Shown piece after piece: positions 1 to 8,149 of a DNA stretch of 12,274 bases (positions are counted from its first letter, which is position 1; each line of letters opens with the position of its first letter). Origin of the DNA: Rodentolepis nana. Taxonomy: Eukaryota; Platyhelminthes; Cestoda; Cyclophyllidea; Hymenolepididae. The DNA lies in the NCBI GenBank assembly GCA_900617975.1, contig UZAE01013382.1:1-12274 (forward strand), read 5' to 3'. The notes under the pieces are model-generated. The model saw only the letters and a list, made by a program, of their open reading frames with translations. It ran no database searches and was not told where the DNA came from. The translations under genes and the position numbers were made by a program.

Positions 1-40
1 TGATAGCAATCAAAACGCCTGCCATTTGATATAATAATAA
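1..40 (-). repeat. Interspersed repeat copy R0, tail fragment cut by the window edge
   Basis: TGATAGCAATCAAAACGCCT followed by GCCATTTGATATAATAATAA matches the tail end of copies R2-R4 (GATAACTATC, GCCTGCCATTTGATATAAATAAAT). The rest of the copy lies off the left edge. Strand here means the strand carrying the exon-like reading frame described for the family. Confidence 0.85.
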
Positions 41-1588
41 CTTCCCAGACAATCGTGAAATATAGGTCCAAATCTAATTTCCTAATTTGACCTCCTTATA
101 GTCAAGATAAGTCAGATAAAAACTTGAAAATGTGAGCACTTAAACGGTAATCTACTTATTTATTTTTTTCATGAATGAATTTTAACCAGAATAACCAGAC
201 ACTGACTCCTTCAAGTTTAATATCACCTAATATAACCATAATTACCGCATTTGGAATAAATCCAAAACTTTGCCATATCAGATAGCCATACTGGGTAAAT
301 TGTCAGTAAAGGCACCATCTCTGGAAATTTCCTTAATGTTCAGAAACGGTCATTTAATTTTCTCCATTCCAGTAACTTATTTAATATTGATAGTTTTTCA
401 CAACCTATTTGTTCAAGCTCAAATTTTATATGCAATTATACTTGGCATCAATTCAAAAGATTTTTGTATCACGGTTGCTTGTTGTTTTAATTAATAATCG
501 ATTTATTTAATATTACTAATTGTTTTAAACACACGCGCGAAATTTAAATGTCAATGAAATGCCTTTTTTATCATTTGTACCAAAGACGTCTTACACAAGG
601 GCGATAAGTATTTGTAAATGGCAAAGTGACCAATATTCATATACTAGTTGATGGCATATAGACAGGCGCCAAGTGATCAGCATGGCTAATGCGAACTGTT
701 AGACTTGATAGTAAAATGCGAGATTCTTGTTGGACATGTTCGGGATGATTATTCACTGTTCTGAATGAGTGTAGAAAACTATGTTGCTTCAAAAACTAGG
801 ATTCGCTTAGGAATTATTATGAATTTCAATTATTATATGCATTTAAATGTTCCACTATATTAAAGCATATATCTACCTCAAAGAGATTATTGATTTAAAC
901 AAAGTGATTTATTCATCCTCATACAAACTTATATTTCACTTTCGAATATCCGAGAAGTGATGCTTAATTATGTTTATTTTGCGCAATATTGAAAAATAAT
1001 TACTTCCATATCAAAGCAACGAAATAATGTCAAAATTATAATGCACCAGCTTTGACTGGTGTGGCATGATTAGAACAATTATTGTAAAATGGGAAAATTA
1101 GTAGTAATTGCTTCAACTTTGACACTATTACCAATACGTAAATTAAGGTTCTTTTTCAAAAACCTGAGAATGGGAAGAAGAAATTTTATTTATAAATTTT
1201 GTTAAATTAACTAGATAAAATAACCTATATAATAATTAAATAGCCTTGTAAACAGTGAGATTTGCTCAAACGGCGATCAATGATGGTCATTGAGTTTGTT
1301 ACATAAACAACGGATGGGAAATGTAACGCATGACGTAAAACTGTCATTGCATAAGGCTATGGACAAGTTTGGATTTCATCACATACCTCTAACATTAGCC
1401 GGTGGAGAAATTGGGAGTCATATAGAAAAATCCACAATGGATAATTTCCGTAAAGAGGCTGAATGTAAGGTATAATCCTTGTTTGAATTATAATTTCCCG
1501 TTCAATGAAACGAAGGTGGGGATGCAAATAATAAATAAATCTAGCACCACCGGAAGAATGCGAAAGCAACTTACTACTAACAACTAAG
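41..1588. other. AT-rich stretch without a supported gene
   Basis: No ORF here has protein-like content or a conserved motif, apart from the doubtful frame at 1314-1475. The ORF at 270-494 is hydrophobic and AT-driven and looks like chance. No tRNA-like or repeat structure was seen. Confidence 0.6.
1314..1475 (+). other. Doubtful ORF ending at a splice-donor-like site
   Basis: An ATG-started frame of 53 residues (MGNVTHDVKLSLHKAMDKFG, then FHHIPLTLAGGEIGS and so on) runs to AAG|GTATAA near 1469. Composition is more protein-like than nearby chance ORFs, and it sits just upstream of the CpG-rich island. I recognise no family. Its donor phase (0) is incompatible with the acceptor at 10314, since that join meets a stop after 12 codons, so it is not a direct upstream exon of the CP2 gene. 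It may be chance. Confidence 0.15.
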
Positions 1589-1869
1589 CGATAGCAAATG
1601 AGCAAACGCGCACAATTTCACTGAGTTCTCCCAGAAGCGTTCTCACCCATATTCACTCATCCCAACCAAGGTCTGTCTGGCCAATGTTTAGGCATACGCA
1701 TGCGAGCGTCCGTTTTACCCACAACACGTGGAGGCCAGCCAATCCGGGCGCTGCAATAATATTGATCGATCATGAGCTCAGTTCACCGGTGGATGCAGTA
1801 CGACGCACATACGTGCGCACAAAGAGGAAAATTAACCGTAAAACGAATGCGCGTGCACGTCTCGTTCAG
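1589..1869 (+). promoter_or_regulatory. CpG-rich island: candidate promoter and first exon of the CP2/LSF gene
   Basis: This stretch stands out from the AT-rich background: about 23 CpG dinucleotides, and roughly half G+C between 1681 and 1860. It holds CCAAT boxes at 1681-1685 and 1739-1743, a CACGTG E-box at 1725-1730, and ends at a near-perfect donor CAG|GTGAGC (1870). An open frame from ATG 1772 (in-frame TGA at 1763) reaches the donor leaving two bases, which is exactly the phase needed by the acceptor at 10314; the split codon becomes AG|A, Arg. The phase match has about a one-in-three chance of being accidental. The encoded 32-33 residues do not resemble known LSF N-termini. A different frame (1684-1884) is also open across the island. 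Confidence 0.45.
1772..1869 (+). CDS. Candidate first coding exon of the CP2/LSF gene
   Basis: The frame starts MSSVHRWMQYDAH and ends MRVHVSF plus two bases at donor CAG|GTGAGC. Joined to 10315 it stays open into the certain CP2 exons, for a total of 255 codons to 11245. A second in-frame ATG is at 1847. The intervening intron would be 8445 bp and would contain all five near-full repeat copies. No homology supports the peptide. Alternatives are that this exon is 5' untranslated, belongs to another transcript, or that the CP2 mRNA receives a trans-spliced leader at 10314 and starts at ATG 10343. Confidence 0.3.
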
Positions 1870-1961
1870 GTGAGCACAGATTAAACTTTCTACTGCTATC
1901 AGTACTATGCCCGCGTAGTATTTGACCCACTTCTTGGCCTATTTTGCTTCCAACGAAAAAG

Positions 1962-2279
1962 ATTTATTTATATCAAATGGCAGGCGTTTTGATAGTTATC
2001 ATTAGCCCTTTAGTCGACTTCACAGAAAGGAAGAGGAACATCAAAATGAAAAACGTCAAGAGAGAGGCGGGGAACAGAAGAGTGTTTCAAATATGTTAAA
2101 GAGACAGATACAACGTAGAAAAAGGTAAGATGAGTACCGCGAAGTAGTGTAATATGACATAGTTTCGGGTCATAATAGTTAGAAGTCAGAAGTCAACTGC
2201 CGATTGATAAACTTTTTTTGCCGTATGAGAATACGTTGCCCAGGGTGTACTACATGGAGGTAAGTCTATCGCCCACCCC
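1962..2279 (+). repeat. Interspersed repeat copy R1 (about 325-bp family)
   Basis: The copy begins ATTTATTTATATCAAATGGC and ends with TGGAGGTAAGTCTATCGCCC just before an ambiguous base (N) at 2280. It lies in the same orientation as the CP2 gene. The acceptor-like CTTCACAG (to 2025) and donor GGAG|GTAAGT (GT at 2260) are intact, but the VEVVEYDIQW region is broken by stops and substitutions, and the T run before GCCG is 7 long. It looks like one of the more decayed copies. Confidence 0.92.
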
Positions 2280-3619
2280 NCTCATGCAGATGTCCAAATT
2301 TGGTTGTGCTAGCGCAAATATCCAGTTCTTAGGTATGTTGTCGTATCTTTCAAATAACAAACAATTCCAACATGGATCTATTTGAATACGCCTGACTCCT
2401 TTCCGCATTGGAATCCCGCAACTTCCCGAACACTTCAGAAAACCTCATTAAGTGGATTTACCACTTTTACGTATTCAGTACTTTTGAGTAATCCCACAAC
2501 CACTGTAATTCCATGTTTTTATTTTAAATTAAATTCTGCCCTGTGTAGTGATTGAAATGGCATTTAGTTGGAGCTTTATGAGAAACATTATGGTAGATAT
2601 TTGTTTTAAATAGCAAAGATTTAAATTCTTTTCCTTTACTTAATTTCATCATTCCTATTCCACTAATTTATGGCTTAAAATTAAACAATTTTCGCCTTCG
2701 AATGTAAAATCCTGAAGAGAAAACATTAGTGCACGGTAAAGTTAGCGGAAGATGAACTCACTGATGCGAATTCTAACCGTGTATTTTATTCTCATTGTGA
2801 GGTTAAAAGTAATGTATTATCAAGGGGGAACCATTTAAGCGCAAGGAACAACAATGTGTGATCCAAAGATATGGAGATTAGAGCAAGAGAACAGTCGTGA
2901 GGCGATTATTTACTGTTTCCAACTGAGGATATCCAAACGTTTAAGGATTAACATGAATCTCTTCATAAATTGCCGCAAGCTAAATATTCCGCATAACATG
3001 CCTAAAAGTGGTTAGAACGTCCAAAATACTTAATAACCAATCATCCGAACAAAATGAAAGCAGTGTACTTTGATCCCAGGGCAAAGAAAAAACAAATTAT
3101 TATTTTGTGATTCTCAAGTTGGCAGTAATTTTTTGGAGTTTATGTAAATTTGGTAAGCACAAGAGAGCTTGAATGTTACGATAGATAAATAAAATCCGAT
3201 AATGCAATTTAATGGTCAAAAATGAATAGAAGGTAGTATGAACATCTAGCCAAAGCAGGGAACACCATGAAGGCTTAATTAAGGCGTGTCCTTTCTCAGT
3301 CCTTCGCGTTTTCTCTGCTAACTTAATTAAAATACAATCAAATTGAGAAGAAAATTGGACCGAAGACCATTCGTTCAGATTTTAGTTTAGTTTTAGATTT
3401 TATACTATAAAAGAGCCATTAAAACTTCCTCTGTAAAATATGAGTAGATCAAAAAAGAGGATAGTGGAGAAATATATTTTCGAAATTTGTATTATAATTG
3501 GAAAAAAAATATTTATAAAATTATCCATGAAACATTTCAACGTAGTTATACACTTTTTGGAAAAAATGATAATAGCTATTAGCAACTACTCATAATAAGT
3601 GCATTTTCCTTTCAAAACC
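2280..3619. other. AT-rich spacer between inverted repeat copies R1 and R2
   Basis: I see no gene, exon or recognisable element. Base 2280 is an N, the only ambiguous base in the window, exactly at the outer end of R1. If the first-exon model is right this is intron sequence. Confidence 0.6.
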
Positions 3620-3944
3620 GGGGGTGTGCGATAGACTTACCTCCACGTGGTGCAGCCTGGACAACGTATACTCATACGGCAAAAAAGTCTATTAACTGGA
3701 AGTTGACTTCTGAATTCAAGCTTCCATCACCCCACTGTATGTCATATTCGACTACTTCCACAGTACTCACCTCACCTTTTTTCTTCCTTTGTGGCAGTCT
3801 CTTTTACAACTATAAATCACTCTTCTGTTCCCCACCCCTCGACTTTCTGTTACTTTGATGTTCCTTCCTTTGTGAAGCCCGAAGTCAGCTAAAGGGCTAA
3901 TGATAACTATCGAAACGCCTGCCATTTGGTATAAATAAATAAAT
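3620..3944 (-). repeat. Interspersed repeat copy R2 (about 325-bp family)
   Basis: The inverted copy runs from GGGGGTGTGCGATAGACTTA to GGTATAAATAAATAAAT, with the AAAT tail on the right. On the minus strand it reads STVEVVEYDIQWGDGSLN and SEVNFQLIDF, then shifts frame in a six-T run (five T in R3-R5). Correcting for that, LPYEYTL-x-RLHHVE follows to the conserved GAG|GTAAGT. The acceptor site is altered (CACAAAGG in place of CACAGAGG). Confidence 0.93.
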
Positions 3945-4914
3945 GTTTCGGTAGTTTAAAAATCAGGAGAAAAATTAAAAAGGTGTTTAAGGCTTTACGA
4001 AGTGGAATAAATAAATGTGATAATTTGCGTACGCTGATTGTGCGGTGGTCGACGTGTTATTCTACCAAATCAGGGGTCGCAAAATTAGTTATATGTAGCG
4101 TGGGTTAATTGAGTTGAGGAAAGGCTTATCATTAGCAAGAAGAAATGTTTGGAGTAGAAATTAAGGGTTTTGATTAATGAATATAGTGCTTGATTGTTTC
4201 GCACAATGGTCAAATGCTTCTACTCTTGCCATTACTCCTAGAATTCGATTGCGACTGTCTTAGAATAAGGCAAAAGGACAATGCTTTAGTTTAAATTTTA
4301 ACGTATAGTAAGTAGGCGACAGATCGGCATGAATGTTTCATAGGGGAAGGAAAATTACCCCCCTCCCCACCCAACCTTTACAGTGCCCTTTGTTTATACA
4401 TCAAGGGGAAAATTTTGGTCAGCAAATGCTCCATCATTATGGAAACTTATTTCAGAATTTTGTCGAATTATATAAACATCTATGAATTGCAACAAGCACA
4501 TATTTATTAAATGTGAATCGCTAAAAGTAGGAATCAAAGCGATTGTAATATTGAAACAAATTTCGACAGTTTTTATTGCATTCTAATTTTCGAAAGTTGG
4601 TTCCTAGCCATTGAGAAGGGGTTAATATAAAAGCATTCGGTCCTGCCTGTATACCCATTTGGTACAAATCGCAAACAAATGAAATAATTTCAAGAAACCT
4701 TTGATTTCAAGGCAGAAATCTCTTAATTTTACTCTCTTCTATGACAACTTAAGTTTGTAAGTTTGACAATCATCATAAGGAACTGCCTTGATACTTCAAT
4801 AATTAATATTTTCTTGCAGTACATAGTAGAGTAAAGTAATCTCACCCCATCTCCGTTATCTGCATGCCTCGTTTGAAACGATTGAATATGTGAATGATAT
4901 ATGCGCTATGCTAG

Positions 4915-4935
4915 TGACAAATGTCACAAATGTCA
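4915..4935. repeat. Short dyad of TGACA/TGTCA elements
   Basis: TGACAAATGTCACAAATGTC plus A holds three closely spaced TGACA/TGTCA pentamers with partial dyad symmetry. TGTCA cores are bound by TALE-type homeodomain proteins in animals, but a functional site is only a guess. Confidence 0.3.
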
Positions 4936-4974
4936 TGATATAAGACTTGTGCCTAATTTGTTGGACATTTATCG

Positions 4975-4983
4975 CCCCCCCCC
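4975..4983. repeat. C9 homopolymer
   Basis: Nine consecutive C follow TTTATCG, then ACTCCCC. The TATCG...ACTCCCC setting vaguely recalls the outer end of the 325-bp repeat (CTATCGCACTCCCC in R5), but nothing further matches, so no repeat copy is called. Confidence 0.8.
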
Positions 4984-5300
4984 ACTCCCCAAGTTACCGT
5001 TTTTTACTTATTCTTTTTAAATATGAAAAGCAAAAAGACTGCTATATAAAGGATTATCTTAATTTAATCCTCACTAATGCTCTTAAACTACTTCGAACGA
5101 AATAAATTGATGACTTAAAACTGTAAGCTAAGTTAACGTACTTGTTTTGATGAACTGATTAATTTTTTGAGAATATTTAAAGCGCAACTCGATCGTGATT
5201 CAAGAAAGTGTTAATTTGGCTTGAATAGGGTTTCTTTTATTGAAGAAAAGAATTGAAAATTTTAAAATATCGTTTATGCTTTATTGCTTAGAATGTCCAT

Positions 5301-5619
5301 AATAGACTTACCTCCACGTGGTGCACCCTGGGCAACGTATAATCATACGGCAAAAAGTCTTTTAACCGGCAGTTGGCTTCTGTCTTCAAACTATCATCAC
5401 CCCACTGTATGTCATATTCGACTACTTCCACAGAACTAACCTCATCTTTCATCTACCTTTGTGTCTGTCTCATTTACGTCTTTGAAACACTCTTCTGTTC
5501 CCTCCCCCTCCTCTTTCGACTTTTTTCACTTTGATGTTCCTCCTCCTCTGTGAAGCCTGAAGTCAACTAAGGGGCTAATGATAACTATCGTAAAGCCTGC
5601 CATTTGATATAAATAAATA
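5301..5619 (-). repeat. Interspersed repeat copy R3, best-preserved exon-like frame
   Basis: The inverted copy runs from AATAGACTTACCTCCACGTG to GATATAAATAAAT. Its left end lacks the G-rich start seen in R2. On the minus strand it has GCTTCACAG|AGGAGG (acceptor-like), then an open frame from an ATG: MKDEVSSVEVVEYDIQW, GDDSLKTEANCRLKDF, LPYDYTLPRVHHVE, ending at CACGTGGAG|GTAAGT. A TAG lies directly upstream of that ATG in the same frame. The peptide is not recognised. Confidence 0.93.
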
Positions 5620-6648
5620 TTTTTCGTACAGTCAATTTAAACCAAAACATTGACGATCGTATCAACTGGGTAGTTTAGAGAAATAAAATTAAAATAAATC
5701 TAAATTTATTCATCTTTCAATATCTTCTACAAATCCATTAACCTTGGTGATATTTCAAGTTGTTTACATGGCTATCTCATTTACGACTGAGAAGCATGCC
5801 CTTGTTTAAGTTAAAACCAGGTCTAGTTCAACTAATTAATCATTTAACCTATTGCGGCTTAATTTTATTGTTTTATTGAACTTTTCTGTAGAAATTTCGT
5901 GTCAAAGAATGGAAAATTGAAGCTCTTCTTCAATCCTGCCCCGGTTTTCCTATGATTAAGTTAGATTTTCCATGCATTATTAAGCTTGTTTACTCTCTCC
6001 TAAGCTTAAAATTTATAGGTCTCCCAGTCTTATCGTATTCGCACAAATATTTGTTATATCTTATGTGTTGTAGATTTATTTCTCATTATCCAGGAAAAGA
6101 ATAGTTTTAAAAAATTGCTTTTATTTTGATAAATTATTTTCTTCAATTTATGTATCTTGGTTACCAGGTTTTTTAATTGTTTTACTAAAGAAAAGATAAT
6201 TTGACTCTCTATAATTTCATCGGTTTAATGGTACTGAGAAAAAAAGACAGAAATAACATTAAAAAGAACATGTTCGCGGATTGAATTTACTTTTTGAAGG
6301 CAAAATTAAGGGAAGAATTCCGAAAAGCATTTCAATAAACTATTCTCTATGCTCAAAATTTCTTGATTCAAAGAAAACTGGAAAAATTGACCAAAATTTG
6401 CAATGATGTAATTTGAATAAATATTATTTCTTTAAGCAGGAATTTAGTCATTTATTGATTAAGCATAGATAACAAATAGTCAATTGATAAAATACTCAGA
6501 TGGTAAAAGCAACTATTTTTTCTTTCAAAAAGTAGAAGGAGGAGAGTAACTAATGCAAATTTTCAAACTATAATACTTAAAGTATATTAGAATACATGAA
6601 TGGTGGGCTTCAAAATGAGGCATTGTATGCACACAATATATATTATTT
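5620..6648. other. Spacer between R3 and R4, no gene seen
   Basis: Strongly AT-rich, with stops in all frames. Shortly after R3, GGGTAGTTTAGAG and AAATTAAAA recall the start of the sequence after R2 (GGTAGTTTAAAAA, AAATTAAAAA). Nothing else was recognised. Confidence 0.55.
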
Positions 6649-6970
6649 AGGGACATGCGATAAACTTACGTCCGCGTGGTGCATCCGGGGTTACGAATAC
6701 ACATACGGGAAAAAGTCTATTGACTGGCAGTTGACTTCTGACTTTAAAAAACCATGACCCCCATTGTATGTCATATTTGACCACTTCTACAATACTCATC
6801 TTACCTTTTCTCTTCCTTTGTGACTGTCTGTTAATTTCCCATCCATAAATCCCTCCACTATTCCCCTCTCGACTTTTTCTCACTTAGATGTTCCTCTCCT
6901 CTGTGAAATCGATGTCAGCCAGAGGGCTAATGATAACCATCAAAGAGCCTGCCATTTGTAGTAAATAAAT
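6649..6970 (-). repeat. Interspersed repeat copy R4 (about 325-bp family)
   Basis: The inverted copy runs from GGGACATGCGATAAACTTAC to GCCATTTGTAGTAAATAAAT. On the minus strand an open frame of 78 codons (6883 to 6647) covers most of it, including KMSIVEVVKYDIQWG. After that motif the frame departs from R2/R3 through an indel near a six-T run. The donor is altered to GGAC|GTAAGT and the E-box-like CACGTG to CACGCG. Within the VEVVEYDIQWG codons, four of five differences from R2/R3 are silent. Confidence 0.92.
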
Positions 6971-7297
6971 CTATATTAATTAGCAGTAAAATAGGAGAAA
7001 AAATAAGAATGTAGTCTCAGCTGGCTAGGTATTTACCCAAGTTTAAGGCTGCTCTCAGTGTAGTTTACGAATGAAAATGGGGACATAGTGGACTATGAGA
7101 TGATACGAGCTTGGCAACAAATATCGCAACCGTTGAAAAGTGGCATGAATTAACATATCTAATGGAATACAAAGGATCAAAGGCTGTGCGAGTGTGACAA
7201 TTAAACCATTATTCCACAATGAGTAGTTCCGTTTTATGAATCAAACACTTGATAATAAGCATGTAAGCATATATATACATATATATATATACATATG

Positions 7298-7339
<42 letters not shown>

Positions 7340-7822
7340 AAGACTCCTAGACGCGCCTAAGATGGATTTAAGAAGCACGAAGCATAATAAGTACAATGCA
7401 TGTGACACAATCTAACATCCCATGCAGATTACCATATGACCATCTTCCTTCCACGTTTTGTTAATTAGTTTCCCTGCTTGCTGGTGTAAATGCTAGATTT
7501 TGGTCAAGCAAAGGTCACGAGTCTGTTTGCAACATACTTGGAGCTTATGCCCGTATACTGTACCTCTACCTAAAGAAAAGAGAACTCGTGCCAAATTCGA
7601 GTTGCATAACTTCCCTTCCATTTGATTGGTGCACCCTATAAGCCGTTCTTCCTGGAACAACTTCGAACCCCAATATTATATGTGGAACAGTAACAAATTA
7701 TAATTAAAGGAAGGTAATTCGTCTTTAAATTGCTATAACTTTTTCTCTATGATTACATTTTGAGGTCAGAGAGTTTGCAGATTATTCCTTTGATGCAATA
7801 ATTCATTCATTAGCTCAACATC
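6971..7822. other. Spacer between R4 and R5, microsatellite and no gene
   Basis: It contains the AT-GT microsatellite and, around 7020-7210 and 7340-7680, sequence somewhat less AT-rich than the rest. That could be remnants of older mobile elements, but I recognise none and see no open frame. Confidence 0.5.
7269..7339. repeat. Compound (AT)n-(GT)n microsatellite
   Basis: About 43 bp of AT/TA repeats interrupted by ACATATGTAT run into about 28 bp of uninterrupted GT. It is likely polymorphic. The AT part is self-complementary and the GT part can adopt unusual DNA structure (known for such repeats). Confidence 0.97.
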
Positions 7823-8149
7823 TATTTATTTATTACAAATGGCAGGCGATTTTGATTGTTATCACTAGTAATTTAGCTGACTTCGGGTTTTACGGAGGAG
7901 AACAATGCCAAAGTGAGAAAAATTCGAGAGGAGGAACAGAAGAGCTATTCACCGATGTAAGAAACGCAGTTACAAAGGTAGATAAAAGGTAAGGTAGGAT
8001 GAAGACTGTGGAACCGGAAGAATATGACATACAGTGGGTTCATGGTACCTTGAAGTAAGAAGTCAACCGCCAGGTTTGTTGACTTTTTGCCTTGAAGGCA
8101 TTCGTTGCTCAAAGTGCATCACGTGGAGGTAAAGTCTATCGCACTCCCC
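7823..8149 (+). repeat. Interspersed repeat copy R5 (about 325-bp family)
   Basis: The direct copy runs from TATTTATTTATTACAAATGG to CGCACTCCCC, in the same orientation as R1 and the CP2 gene. The acceptor-like stretch has changed to TTTTACGG, and the donor carries an extra A (GGAGGTAAAGTC). EYDIQW is kept, but its surroundings are substituted and stops follow. The CACGTGGAG end remains intact. This copy is decayed and would not work as the exon cassette without other splice sites. Confidence 0.92.

Larger units (their letters stand above)
3945..5300. other. Spacer between R2 and R3, no gene seen
   Basis: The left part shows a weak resemblance to the sequence after R4 (AGGAGAAAAA, then GTTTAAGGCT and TTTACGAA). 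A C-rich block lies at 4358-4374, and the C9 run and TGACA dyad are listed separately. No coding exon was found. Confidence 0.55.

Noticed and set aside
270..494. 74-residue hydrophobic ORF
   Set aside because: Composition follows the AT-rich background, with no conserved motif or context; likely chance.
1357..1605. 82-residue minus-strand ORF
   Set aside because: It begins from a non-ATG-type region opposite another doubtful frame and has no recognisable motif.
1684..1884. 66-residue ORF across the CpG-rich island
   Set aside because: The frame ends at the donor in phase 0; joined to 10315 it meets a stop after 12 codons, so it is not the frame of the CP2 gene. The higher G+C alone makes stops rarer.
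2250..2279. Spliced-leader RNA gene suggested by ATGGAGGTAAGT
   Set aside because: No leader-like upstream sequence and no Sm-binding site; it is the ordinary end of the repeat.
3400..3585. Minus-strand ORF rich in Ile/Phe
   Set aside because: Low-complexity translation of AT-rich DNA.
3620..3944. tRNA-derived SINE promoter (A and B boxes) in the 325-bp repeat
   Set aside because: TATTCGACTAC resembles a B box only partly and no convincing A box lies upstream at the right distance.
4968..4992. Truncated seventh repeat copy (TATCG...ACTCCCC)
   Set aside because: The resemblance is limited to a C-rich stretch; the adjoining GGAGGTAAGT end is absent.
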